64,000 bases of DNA. It comes from Sipunculus nudus (taxonomy: Eukaryota; Annelida; Sipuncula; Golfingiida; Sipunculidae). This document shows, one piece after another, positions 12,501-27,193 of the stretch (positions are counted from its first letter, which is position 1; every line of letters starts with the position of its first letter). The translations under genes were made by a program, and so were the position numbers. The DNA lies in assembly GCA_026874595.1 (NCBI GenBank), contig CM049314.1:32269229-32333228 (forward strand). The letters are read 5' to 3'. Below the pieces are notes generated by a model. The model was not told the DNA's origin. It worked only from the letters and a program-made list of their open reading frames with translations, and searched no databases.

Positions 12501-15500
12501 ACACTCTTTTAAGAACCCAGTAACAGTAAGCAACATTTTGAGGACTTATATTAAACTACATGACACCTCAAAAGTGATTTTTAGGTCTACAATGTGTGTC
12601 TTCTTGTTAAAAAATTAAATTCAAAATTTTTTAAATGCTTCTGAGATATTGTCATGTACTTCAATATTAACCTGATAAATGTTGCTTGCTGTTACTTGGT
12701 GCTTAAATAATATACTGTTTATAAATTAAAAAAAATAAATGTTTAAATATCATATGACAATGAATGAAAATGTCAAAAATGTGTATATTACCAGAAATAA
12801 CATTGCACCAGAATTAAAATAATGTATACTTAATGGTTCTGATATGAATTTAACACAACTATTTGATTAAGGTTATATGTAGGTTTTTTTTGCCAGTTCT
12901 GCCACCTTAATGTATGGCACTTCATATATATAAGTCATTGACATATGTATTATTCAGACCATCCCCAAAAGTCAAAAGAAGCGCAATCACGTTTCATGAA
13001 AAGTGACTGACACAGCAGGGTCAGTACCATGAAATACCCAAAACACCGGTGACAAGAGATAAACCTTCCACTTACTGTGTAAAATCACCATTAAATATTA
13101 AATATACTTGCTAATCGAACACTTTTCAGGAAAACCAGTATGTCACTTTAAAAGGCAGTGACAAATACAGACATTGCACACTGCATGATCACCAAACCCA
13201 AACCTCATAACATAAGAAAATATCCCATATTTATTACCAAGCATTAAGGCAAAAAAAAAAAGATATAATTCTCAGGCATTTTTTTCAGAAATCAGTGTGG
13301 ACTACATTTTTTACCTTTTTGTATGTTTCGATAAAAAGTCATATAATCAGGGAAAAGCGTGAAAATAACAGCATTTTTAGCTAAACAGGTAAAAGCACTA
13401 CCAAAACAAACAAAATCTTATCAAGATTATTTTATCAATATCTTCTTGAAGAATAAAAGCAAAATCAAAATTTTTTATCCAGGGGTGGGGGGGGGGCCAC
13501 TGTTAAAATTGACATCGAAGGTGCCTGAGAACCCTACTTTCCATTTTTCTGGCCTAACCACTAATTTTTTATTTATAAACTGACTGTCCAAAATCGGCAT
13601 CTCATCCAGTCTGGCTTGTTGATGATTCCTTTGATGTCTTCCAGGTGGTGCTTTAGGACAGTGCTTCCTGAGCTGCTGAGAAAGCCATCCTTCAAACGAG
13701 TACACTCATCACGAATGTTTATTCTGAAACAAAATATTTACTTAATGAGTTTGCAAAGCTTACTCAGATATCTTCACTAAATCCAGATATTCCACCCTAT
13801 GCTAGCACAGTTTAAAAATATTTTGACAATAATAACAATCAAACTGATTATCAATTGCTCTGACAAGAACCAATATGATTATGAATGAACCAGGCAGGAA
13901 TAAAAATTGACATGAAAACAAACTCTAACAACATACAGAAAACAAATAAACTGCAATATAGTTATAGTTATAATGTCAGGGTTTCTACCTGGGGGAAAAT
14001 GTGGTCATTTTTAGGAGTTGGTACATTTGTTCTTGGCTGTTTAAATTAAATTTTATGGATAAATAATATCTATGAAGTTAATAATTAAGAAAGCATTTTA
14101 TTAAAGTATCTATGCGTCTATCTAGACTTTTTTAAATGCTCCCACATTTATGCTATATTTTTATTTTTAATCAACTCTGGGGTAATGGCTAAAAAACTCA
14201 TATTTTGAAATAGAATATTATACAAAACATTATTATCTCCAACCATTTACATTAAAACTTTAAGCATAGGGTAGAAATAATAAATAAACCTGATTTGCTG
14301 TTTCATGAAATTTTTATTAAATTTAAATAAAGAAACCCATCATTTGATCAAATCCTTTAATGATTTATAACTCAGGTTTTCATTTTGTACATCTTCCTAT
14401 CAGTCTGAACATCTCTTACTCTGTTTCGTAGCTCTTGTGCTTGACAATTTGTGCCTCACTTTGTCTCCTCTTCTGTGCATGTATTTGTTTGATGTATTCC
14501 ATGTGACTCCGGGTTTGTCCCAGAGTCTGAGGTCCATGGTCAAAACATACCTCACACACCTGGGAAATGAATATAATTATATCATTATGACCTGAACAAT
14601 GCAAAAAATATATAATAATTATACAAAAACAGGGTTGCCAGCAGTCAACTCTGAATAAATTCCCTGACTTTTCCCTGGCCACTGGTACCCTAAAAACATA
14701 AAAATTGCATTAAAAAACACTCAGAGCCTTGATCAGGCCCCATGCAGCCCCCTCTGGCTACACCCGTTTTGCAATCCTACTGATACAGTATGCTAGTACA
14801 TTTATTGCTTCATTGACGAAGGGCAGGTTTTAATAATTCAATGAAGACCCAAGAGAACATGGAACCAGTAGAAATTATTTTTTTTATAACAATGTGACCT
14901 ATGCCATGCAGGTTTCAATGTTTATTCTCAATGACAGCCCCATGAGTTTAATTTTGAGAAACCTGGAGAAATAAACATGTTTGATTTTGACAAGAGTGCA
15001 GGGGTGTGACACAAATGTACTCAAAGGCAGCATGCAGGTGAGAATCTACCTGCAGAGAGAGTTAATTAGGTGGCAAGGGGACATGTATGTGCAGTGTTAA
15101 GAGCAGAATCATAATCCCCAAATTTTAGGTTATTCAGACATATCTATTTTTTAATATATTTTAAGGGTCATTTACTATTTTCCTCTACAAAGTGAAATGT
15201 TTACAGATGAGGATGCTGCCATGCTGGTATGTTTGATTTAACATCAAGGAAAACAACCTGAGAAAACAATGAGATTTGACATGTGATTTCCAAAAACCTG
15301 CTGATTAAGCAAACAGGCAATGTTCTGTATAAATATATATACTGGTAGATCACATACACTGATACAGCATATCTGATATCTAAAGCATACATCTTCTTAA
15401 AGTAAATACCACATGCTGGTTTTCTGCCGTTGATGCAATCTCTATGTGGCTATTTATATATCCACACCCTTCCCTGTCAGACAGATGTGTTACATCATAT

Positions 15501-18500
15501 TGCTGGCACAGCAGACACTGGGATTTCCAGGCTCTGAAGTAACATCAACTTCATACTATCAAGCCCCTGGTAACTACATTTATCAGAGACCTTGATCCAG
15601 CAGGCCACTCTGTCATCTATTTCATGAATAATGAACACTGTAATTAAACCACTCAAATGACATTTGTGTACATTTGTTTTATGCTGCTGTAATAACACAT
15701 TTGATGTGATCTGAAACATATATTCCGGCTTTCAAGGCAGTGCATCAATAATCTGACAAATCACACAAAGCCATATAAAACTGTCTGATTTCTCAAGAAG
15801 GGTTTTCTACGCTCTGAACACAGCATGTGACCTCCCAGGACCTTCCCGTCTCACGCAATGAGAAATGGGAAGGATCCTTCAGGTTTGGCCACCAGGGGCT
15901 TATTGGGTAACACCCAGCAAACTGAATGCTCCATATAACAAAATATAATTGGCTCAGCATGTAAAAAAAGATGGCTGCGCCCATGTGGAGCTCTGGTGCG
16001 GCACTGCAAGGGAGAAAATTTGCAAACAGTTTGGGATAACTGACCTCAGGCAACACCAGCAAGTAAGTATACAGACATTCCTGAAAGGTGAAGATTGCAT
16101 TGTGTGTATTCTAACATGGGGTGGGGGTGTAGAAAGTACACAGTGCCAATTGACCGGCACCTGCTATGTGATTGTTTAATATTATGCAAGAGGGACATAA
16201 TATTATTCCACAAAGAAAGCACTGCCTGGAGGCCAAACCTGACAGGTAACTGTGGTTTTGTGCACAGTTAAGGTGGAGTGAATCAATGAGCAAAGCGTAA
16301 CTGCTGCTTATGGAGCATACATGTTACCTTATTCATAAGGTGTGTGCATGAACAGTTTATTGTTAACATTTACTTCACTGTATTTGATATGCAGTTGTGA
16401 TTCCTCCCTTGTAGACTTGCACACTATTCATGGAATATTGAGTAAAGCAGCCAGATGAATTAAGGTCTCTGAAAAGCATAGCTCCCACAGGCATGACAGT
16501 AAGAAGATTGAGTAATATATAACATTCCTTAAATATATGTCAAGTCACAAATACGCCCTCTCCTACTCCATACGAGTACAATCTTATGAACCTGACAATA
16601 TTATTGAGTGATTCCTTGGTGGTTATATACCCAAAACTGAATTGAAAGAGAAATGCATGAACACTTCATTTCTCTTGCATGTCTGAGAATTTTACAGTTA
16701 TTTTGATCCAGAAAAAAAGTCAAATAAACCTTCAAATTGAAAAAAAAAAACTGTTGGAAAATGAACAAAATGGGACAAGAATTTACCAAAATGATGCACA
16801 GGGGAAATCTCTGCAAATGGGCTCTAGTCTGTAATAGGCACCAAGTTCACTCTTGTGAACAATTTATCAGTCATTACCTCTCTTATATGGATATACCTCT
16901 GTATCAAGAGCAAATCCCATGTCAAACCATTTATGCCCATAATAAGGAGATATTACTTTTTATTAAGGTGCATAACCGCATGGTATAATGACAGATCTGG
17001 TTGGAGTGACAGGTAACTGAAAGGGTGGTCCAGGAGAGCATTTCAGATAAAACAGAACTAGAAAGTAGCCTGAGACCACATATATTCCTCCACCAGGACA
17101 ATTGGCAAACATTGGTATGTGATATACAGAAAAGTGTGTGTGTCAGAGTTCTGGGACTCCACAGTTGGATCAGAAGTGTGTTCTGCTGACCAGCCTGAGA
17201 GCAGATTAATATCAATGAATGTCTCTGGCCCAATAACCAATTAAACTGCTCTTTCTCACAATGGTGAAGGATAATTAAGAAAGAAAAACATATTGTGGTG
17301 ATCTAAGTAATATTGGTAACAGACAAACATAACAAAGAATAAACCAAAACCTTAAACCTCAGTCAGGCATGGCTTGAATATAACAATCAGAGCATATTAA
17401 CTGACCGATCTTTACAGATTTCTAATGGTGTTTTGGAGCTCACAGCAGACAGAGGCATGTGTATTATGACACGTTTATTTTAATAAAAACTCAGCTCTGT
17501 CCTTCACTTAGTAATATTGTCTGGTAGTGGGCCAGAGATTCATGTCTCTGAGCAATGTGGACCATACTGTTGCCAAACCAGCTGCATAAACCATTCAAAT
17601 AACACATAAAACCACAGAATTAGGCAGTATATAGACATGGGCAAACAGGAAATATCATATGGCTTGATACTAAAAAAAGTAAAGATCACACAGCAGCCAG
17701 TCAATGATCTGGTGACAATAAGTTGAAAATCAGGCCAGTAATCCAAGCCATTGCCTCTGTTGGTGAACTACATGCATGGAGACCCTATATTTTATCTTTA
17801 TTTATCTAAATCCGCCATCTCTTTCTGTACTGCCTCTCCGTTAAACATCCTCCTGTTATGTTTCCTCCTCTCTTTCATCACCCAAGGATCCTATTGGGAC
17901 GGGGAAATTAGCTCAAAGTTTAGCACATATGCAAGTCTGCTTCCATTTAACATTCCAGTTCACAAAAGTCCAATTAAGAGTCTAATTGATGATGAAATTG
18001 ATGATTTATTCTGATGAATGTCTATACAATAGAAGTTCATTCCTTCAGAACATCATAAAAAACTATAATAAAAAGTGAAACTGTTGCTACCTACACTGAG
18101 ATTTGTTTATCTTTTCTTAAAACTAATCTACTGAAACGGAGCCATTAATGAATTTAGAAAGATACGCCGGAGTGCTCCTTAGTAAAGTCTGGCGGTGGTT
18201 ATATTACCCATCTAGCCGTCAGACCAACCAAACAGATTCATAAATTTACCCTATTAAATATTAAAATGCACAAGTCTGACCTGAATACAAAATACTGTCC
18301 ATTCAGGAGTTAGAACAAGTTTTAGGCATTCATAAATCTGCATATCTTTAACATAATTACTTTACATTAACTTTACTTGTGGCTTAATGAAATAACAAAT
18401 GATACAGTTAACATTTCTGACAAATTACCAATGGAGTTCTTAATGAGCAAGGTATACTTTACAAGACTAAATGCTGTTTCCTGTGGCATCTGGTGCATTT

Positions 18501-21500
18501 CAAGACCCAGGGTTGTAAAGTTTTTCCAAGTGTGGTCAATACCAGGTGGTAATTACCATCTTGTCAAGACCTTCACCCTAGTACTGCTTATAGCACTGTT
18601 AACTGATCATATCCTGTAATTATAACACTCCCTTCCAAAAATCCAATTTTACCATGTACCCTTACAAACTTAAACAAAGAACATGCCCTTTACTAAGAAC
18701 AGTTTTATCTTTTTCATTTATCCATGCATAATTAATATTTCAGATCGATGGATTTATTGTGCTTGCCATGAAGTTATGCATATTTATTCAGCTTTATGTA
18801 TCCTGAAGTTCCTTGTACAAGTCAGACCTGTGTATAATGCGTTCTAGATTTTTTGGGTATTTTTATGGTAAAATATATGGTAGAATTTCAGACATCAGCC
18901 AAAAGAGTCGCCATGGTCTGCAGTCCAGAAAGGCATAGTTGGCACTGTTTGCTAATGATAGTTAGTAAAGAATTGTTCCATACCAGTCTTTGTTTTTTTA
19001 TAACTATTATAATGTAATATTAGAAAACATTATGACCAGCATTAGCAAAAAATATTGGTATGAATTTTTTAAAAAAAAAAAAATACCTTCTCAGCTGCAC
19101 AACCCTGTGTTACTGCACTCTGTAGCATTCCCTTTCTACAGAAAAGTATTAATTTTTAAAATATATAGCCTACCAAATTTGTTAAAAAAAAACATATTAA
19201 CAGAACTTTGTCAAAGGTGGTATTTTTTTACCCATGTTAATTGTTACATACTGCTTGTGAACAAACTGCAAAGATTATGTGATTTAAAGGGCTTCAGTCA
19301 GTTAGTCATTTGCCCTAATTAACTGACCATTAATATCCCTCAGTCACACAAAGTTCACAGTTTTTAAAGGTTTAAACATAATAAAACTCAAGCATAAATC
19401 ATAACAACATATTGGGATAGAAAGATGAAATAATTAAAAATAAATAATTAAAAATATGAAAGAAATTTTCTTGAAAAATGAAATAATATAATTCTTTAGT
19501 AAAACTGTCAAAACAATTTGGTGATCATTCTGCTAATATATTTTTATTATTAAGGATAAAATTATATAAGAATAAGCACCAGTGATGTAATGGAGTCCCC
19601 ACCATCCAAGTCTGAGTGCAAATCTGAGTCCACAGCACAAGAGTCCAATATGAGTCCTTGAGGTCCGAGTCCAAGTCCACCTTTTTTGAGTCCCAGTCAT
19701 TTGGAGTCCAAGTCAGAGTCCAAAACAAATACCCTTTAAGAGCAATTTAAAATCGAATTTTTAGATTATCATGTACGATTTTAAGTTACAGTTCACACAT
19801 AATTTTAATGTTATGGTTACAGTTATAGCTCCTGATGCTGAGCAAAAATTTGTATATATACAGTGTTATTATTTTGTAATATTCTGTTAGTATTTTTTTG
19901 AATGTGTGCATAAGTCTTTATATAATGTGACAGAGTTTTTTTTCTACTTGACTCGAGATGGACTCGGCCTGATTTCTCAAGTCCTAATGTCTGAGTCAGA
20001 GTACACATCTCAGTCCAGGACTCTCGAGTCCAAGTTCGAGTTCCTAAAAATGGACTGAAGTCCTACATCACAGATAATTAAGCACCATATAACTAGTAGG
20101 TTCGATCCCCCTCCTCCCTACTGCTGACTTAAGGATGGAAATACTTTGGCCTCTCATCTGTTCTCCTCTGGTTATGTGGTTAAACAGAACCCTTGTACTT
20201 TCCACACATAGTTGTGATATATAATATAAACATTTCCATCTGTCAGGGTGCCAGTTCTCCTGGTACTCGTTATTCTCAGCTTCTGAATCGCCATGTTACT
20301 GCTCTGTCGGCTAGGATGTTAAATGTTGTGGTTTTGGCAGTGGTTATTAACCCCACAGTTTTAGTTACTGCACTGGATGATAAATGCCAATGTTATGACA
20401 TTGCTTGTTAAACAAACATGATATACCAGTACAATAATAAATATATGATGCAAAATCAGGATTCCAGGAAATGGTGATAAATATATAATACAAATACAGA
20501 ATTCAAGGAGATAATCACAAATATTACTGAAACAGATAGAAAAACATGTGTTAATTATATTAAATGTAAACCTGTCCACCTAAATGATTCAATATATGTA
20601 CTTAAGCTTGATATTGACATCAAAACCTGATGTTTAAAATAATGAGCTTCCAAAAAACAGCTTAAATAATTATGAACATAACAGAACCATTTATATTATG
20701 TTAATTATATCTGGGCCAAGGGGAGGTATAAGGATTTTACTATAATTAATCCATTATATTTTGGAAGAAATTAGCTTATCATCATGATAGGTATTTTATT
20801 CAAAGGAGTCTATATCATTTTCAGTTAGGGCTATTTTCTTATCCCTGCTGAGGGCTAGAGCCCTTTTATGATTTTTGTTAACATTTCTCCAACAATTTGC
20901 CCTGTACTACCACAATAATTGTTTGACATTTTTATCTTCAATAGACCTTTTTTATGAGCATGTGCACAGCACATGTTTGAGCAGTGTTTGGGTCAGGTGA
21001 CCTCCGCATGTAATCAGATGGTTGAGACAATGATATCAAAATTAATGCCTAATATTAATTAACAGGAGGTAGAATGCAACTATATTATAGCTAGGTTACC
21101 ACATATTTCTGTAATATGACAATAAATAATGGAATTAACATCAATATTTTGTTAACAGACATAGCATGTATTGTCAGATATATATTCGTTCAAAACATAG
21201 CTTTTAAAGATGAACCCTGTTTTGTTCAGGTTCTCAGTTGTCATGTACCGTAAAAGCTCATGTACAAGCCAGACCCATGAATAAGACGGTCCTCAGAGCT
21301 TTGAGGTGGAAGAGAGGGGAAAGTTTGCTAATATGCTACAATTTATGTTGATGCATCAGGGCCCAAAACACAACCACTTATGCCATGGACTGCTGTATAT
21401 GTGTTTGTTACTAACCCAGAATCATACATGTCATATATCGCCGGTAGGTGTGGCTAGTTAAATGAAAAAAAGGTCTGTGAGACAGAGATATTTGAAAAGA

Positions 21501-24500
21501 ACTTCACCTTGTAAAGTTTCCCTGCCGGATCAAGTTGAGCTGCCAGGTTCAATCTCCTCTTGAATTTAAGACATTTTGCACAGAAAACGTTACCACACCT
21601 GTCAGTGACAGAAGTATGAACATGTTATTACACTTTATCACACCTGCTCCTGAAAGTGAACACCCTGTCATGCCTGTTCATGAAAATGTGAACACCTTAT
21701 CACTACTGTTAATGAAAATGTGAACACATACCTTATCACACCTGTGAGTAAAAATGTAAACACATACCTTATCACACCTGTGAGTAAAAATGTGAACATC
21801 TTATCATGTTGCTCATGAAAATGTTAAACCTTATCACACCTGTTCATGAAAATGTGAACAACATGCCACTCCTGTTCATGACTAGCACTCACTCGTTTCA
21901 ACCACTTCATGTAGCCTTCAAGTTCCCCGGGTCTAGTATCTACATGTACCTTCATTTTTTATTACTGTTTCTTATTCTGGCTCAGTGTACATTCTTCTGT
22001 ATGAGGAGCCATTAGGTGCTCCTCTTTTGGAGTACAGGATTTATATTGCCAGTCTACTACACAACTACAGCCGCTAGTGTTATACATCTAAACTTTTTAA
22101 TGTGTGTATTTTTCATAAAACATTGTACAAACAAAAGCCAGGATTTTTTTGCACTGAAGATGCTATAGTATCAACCTATCTAAATACTGAAAGCCCAACG
22201 ACCAATAATATCCACTGATATAATAAGCTAGTTGTTAGAGTCACTTCAATTTATATTCAGCAGATGAAGATAACCATTATAGATGGGCTTAAACAAATTT
22301 GCAAAATATTAAGCCATTCCGTGGAAAAAATGTACAGAATATAGTTACATTGAAACAGGTTGTAGGTAAAGGATACCAAATCTTATTCAGCAGAAAATGA
22401 ACTCCAAAAAATCTCAGGCATATCAAATTTTAAATCATTATTACATGTAGCCATCACTAAGAAATCTTGCATCTTTGTATTAATAATGAACTAGAATTTG
22501 CCACAGACAAGGAGATAAGGTCAAGATCACTGTCACATACTAAACAAGTGACCCATGGGTCATGACGCTCAGCTGACTGGGAAGAGATAAACAGATAAAA
22601 ACAGATAAACCAACAGGCTGAGATTGTGTCTGTATTAATATATCTAAAAAATAGAGAAAAAAATAAAAAAAAAATAAAGGTGGCTCCACCAGTCTGCAGA
22701 AACTAATAAAAACACTTAATGGTCAATATCCATGCAAAGAAGCATGGTGGTCTCTGGATTAGTTGTTCAGATACTTCAGCTTTTGTATCAAATTTTCCAT
22801 TATTCTGAGGGATACTTTGGAGTCCTTTAGCTTGGAGGATATGGGTAACAGAGACCTAATTTCAGGTTTCCACAGACACTTTTCATGGGCCTCCTTGCAT
22901 GACAAGAATGAAGATTCTAGGTCCAGTTGTTACAATTTGTACCCTGTTGACAGATAACCACATCATTAAAGGTCTCAAAAATAGAGAAAAAATTTGTAAA
23001 AATTTGAAAAAAATAGAGGTGGGGCACCCAGTCTGCTTAAACTGATGGAACACGTCATGATCAATATGTATGCCAAAAAATCATGAGCATCAGTATTGTA
23101 GTTATTGAGATACTAGAGTTTTTGTATCAAATTTTTCATTATTCTGGGGGGGTATTTTGGAGCCATACAACTTTATGGATATGGGTAACAGAGACCTAAT
23201 TTCATGGGTCTCCCTGTGTGTAAAGAATGAAGATTCTAGGTCCAGTTGTTATGATTTGTGCCCTGTTAACAGATGTTCATATCTTTAAAAATCTCAAAAA
23301 TAAGAGAAAAAAATTCGTAAAAAATGGAAAAATACAGGTGGCGCCACCAGTCTGCAGAAACTGATGAAACATCTCATGATCAATTTGTATGCCAAAAATC
23401 ATGACCATCAGTGATGTAGTTAATCAGATATTGAAGTTTTTGTATGAAATTTTTCCACTATTCTGGGGGGTACTTTGGGGCCCCATAGCTTGAAGGATAT
23501 GGGTAACAGAGACCTAATTTCTGGTTTCCATGGAGACTTTTCACAGGCCTCTCAGAATTTCAAGAATGAAGATTCTAGGTCCAGCCTTTACAAGTTTTGC
23601 CCTGTTAACAGATGTCCACATTTTTAAAGGTCTCAAAAATGGAGAAAAACAATCATAAAAAATCGAAAAAAATAGAGGTGGTGCACCCAGGCTGCAGAAA
23701 CTGATGAAACACTCCATGTTCAATATCCATGCAAACAATTATGGTGACCTCTGCATTATTTGTTCAGATACTTCAGCTTTTGTATCAAATTTTCCATTAT
23801 TCTCAGTTGTACTTTGGAGTGCCATAGCTTAAAGGATAGCTTAAAGGGTAGCAGAGACCTAATTCCAGGTTTCCTTGGAGTCTTTTCATGGGTCTCCCTG
23901 TGTGTCAAGCATAAAGATTCTAGGTCCAGTCGTTACAATTTGAACCCTGTTGACAGATAACTACATCCTTAAAGGTCTCAAAAAAAGAGAAAAAAAATTG
24001 TAAAAATTTGAAAAAATACAAGTGGCACCATTAGTTTGCAGAAACTGATGAAACATCTCATGATCAATATGTATGCGAAAAATCATGACCATCAGTGATG
24101 TAGTTAATCAGATATTGAAGTTTTTGTATGAAATTTTTCACTATTCTGGGGGTTACTTTGGGGCCCCATAGCTCAAAGGATATGGGTAACAGAGACCTAA
24201 TTTCTGGTTTCCACGGAGACTTTTCAAAGGTCTCTCAGAATTTCAAGAATGAAGATTCTAGGTCCAGTCTTTACGATTTGTGCCCTGTTAACAGATGTTC
24301 ACATTTTTAAAGGTCTCAAAAATAGAGAAAACAGTTCGTAAAAAATGGAAAAATACAGGTGGCGCCATCAGTCTGCAGAAACTGATGAAACATCTCATGA
24401 TCAATATGTATGCCAAAAATCATGACCATCAGTGATGTAGTTAATAAGATATTGAAGTTTTTGTATGAAATTTTTTACTATTCTGGGGTGTACTACGGGG

Positions 24501-27133
24501 CCCCATAGCTCAAAGGATATGGGTAACAGAGACCTAATTTCTAGTTTCCAAGGAGAACTTTCATGGACCTCTCAGAATTTCAAGTAACAAGATTCTAGGT
24601 CAAGCGGTTACGATTTGTGCCTGGTTAACGGACAGACAGACGGACAGACGGATGACGGACAAAGAGTGATCGCTATAGCTCAGCATGACTGAAAGTCAGC
24701 TGAGCTAATAAAAATTGTGCACATGGGTTTACCAACTAACAGAATATTAAAAAAAAAAGAAAGTAAATGTATAATAAGTCTTAGCTCTGCATCAATGGCT
24801 AACATAATTATAATCATTCACGTAAAGGGAACTTGTAAACTAACTAATTTGCATGGTTATTTCAAATATCCATTTTAAACTAAAAGAAGATTTGTTTTTG
24901 ACAGGGACTCAAAATTTGTACTCAAGTTCTAAATGTATTAGACTCAAAGAAGGTGGACTTGGGAGTCGAATCTCAAGGACATGGATTTAAGACTCAGAAC
25001 CAAATAGTTTGGGCTTGACTATATCACTGATGCAATATTTCAAGTTCCATCTCAAAGAAAATGCCATTTCATTAAGTTTTGTCTTCTTATCAAAACTGAT
25101 GCACATGCTAAATTTTAAAAAGATCCATCAATTATTTTTGGATTTGTCACTCTTTTAACAAGTGACCTATGGGTCATGACTCTAAGCTGACTTGAAAAGT
25201 CTGTAATGTTATAGGGTTGAGAGCAAAGTATTGCACCCAAGAACACCAACGTAAGTCTTTATTTACTAAGAGCAAAAAACACACAATGTAGGTCACAGTA
25301 GCTTAATTTTTGGTATGCACCAAGATCTACCAAGGAGTTGTCACTCTTTAAACAAAAGACCTATGGGTCATGACACTAAGCTGACTTGAAAAGTCTGTAA
25401 TGTTATAGGGTTGAGTGCAAAGTACTGCACCCCAGAACACTAACACAAGTCTTATTTACTAAGAGCAAAAAACACACAATATAGGTCACAGTGGCTTAAT
25501 TTTTGGTATGCTCCGAGATCTACCAAGGACTTACCTGGATGTTAAGTAAAAAGTTTCTAGGTAAAGTAGTTATATTTTGTGCCTTAATTTTTAACTGGAC
25601 AGCCAGCTAGATGAAAGACAGACAAAGGCTCAGCTGACTGAAAACTGTGTTTGGTTTTTAAGGGCTGAGGAAGAAAATTATGTTTAATTTGTGATTTACT
25701 GTTTTCAATCTGCCACTGAATTTAACTGATCTGCAACCAAATTAAAGTAATTCTTCCTTGTGAAATGGCCCTTATTTAATAAAATATCACTGAAATTCAT
25801 TTTGAGCTATTAAAAGATCCTTTGTGGACAAACATCCAAACAAACCAACAGAAAACCAGAAGTGATCACATAAACTTTCTCGAGCTTACTTGGTGAAGAT
25901 AAAAGGTGTATTTCACCTTTACTGCTGGCACGTTTATCACAAAACCAAGGCTGGAAAAGTATAATTGCAACAAAGATTGTAGGTTTGATTATATCCACAG
26001 TGATAACATCTTACCACGAAACCCAATGACTGGGGTCAGGGGTCAGGGGTTCGTGTGCAGTCAGTGGTAGTTATGCAACTCAGCTGCTGATTGTTATCAA
26101 CAACAGCTCACTGCACAAGTCAAGGTACTTTACAACTATCAGGCATTTGAAAAGTTTAAACTAACACTCTTTTCAACAAGTTTTGTTTCTTATGCTTCAA
26201 GCTAGCTTTCACAGGAGTATCACTTTAAGGTAACCATTCCTTTCAAGGTATAATTCAATAAATAAGAAATGGAGTATCTTTGTCCTTGAAATATTATGGA
26301 ATCTGCAAATAAATGACCACACATGAGTTTATATATATCCATTTAACAACATACAAAATTTGATGTTTTAACAAACTTGACCTGATTACTATGTTCAGTT
26401 CTGATCTAACCAGTTTTCCCAGGATGCTTTTCATTAACTCAAAAACACACCCTTTTTTTACCAGAACCTTCCAAGTCTATTTTTTAAATGGCAATTTTCC
26501 AGGACTTTCAGGAAATCAAGGACACATACAAACCCTGATTCGGCCTAAATTCAAGATTTACAATTTTTCCATTAAAAATTATAAGTCTACCTACTTTCTG
26601 CAATGATGGCCATTCAATGTCAGCTTCTTTCTACATTTTGTATTAAAACACTTGTCTCCAATTCTCTTGCTCTGCCAGTGATGTCTAGTGATACCTACAA
26701 AGTAGATACCAAAACAATCTCACATCACACCATCAAATCAAATAAACACTTACCACAGGGTTTCTTTTTAATTATTAAAGCATCACTTGGCATTGTATCT
26801 GTAGGAACTCTGGGATGTCACCTCAGAGTAACTAACAAAACTTAATAAACTTTTTGGGGCCTCAAGTATGGTGCAGTACCAACTTACTTCACTAGATGCC
26901 AACACTTGTTGCACTACCATCCCATGTGATAGATATACAAAAAATACATACACAAAAACATTTTATACAGCCAAACAGATGAAAAAAGGCAAAAATGAAA
27001 ATGTAACCTGTGTTAACCTTCAATGGTAAGGATAAAACAATAAAATATAGATTTGCACAAGCTAGGATTAAAGGGTGTCAGGAAAACACATCCCTGGTAA
27101 TAATATATCTTTACCTCTGAAAGAAAAATATTG

Positions 27134-27193
<60 letters not shown>

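Noticed and set aside
13359-13583. 74-codon plus-strand frame beside FYVE exon 3
   Set aside because: It spans a G-run and intron sequence and shows no domain; the real coding sequence nearby is on the other strand.
22545-24708. A CRISPR-like array
   Set aside because: Units are about 340 bp with no short direct repeat and spacer pattern, and the window is eukaryotic.
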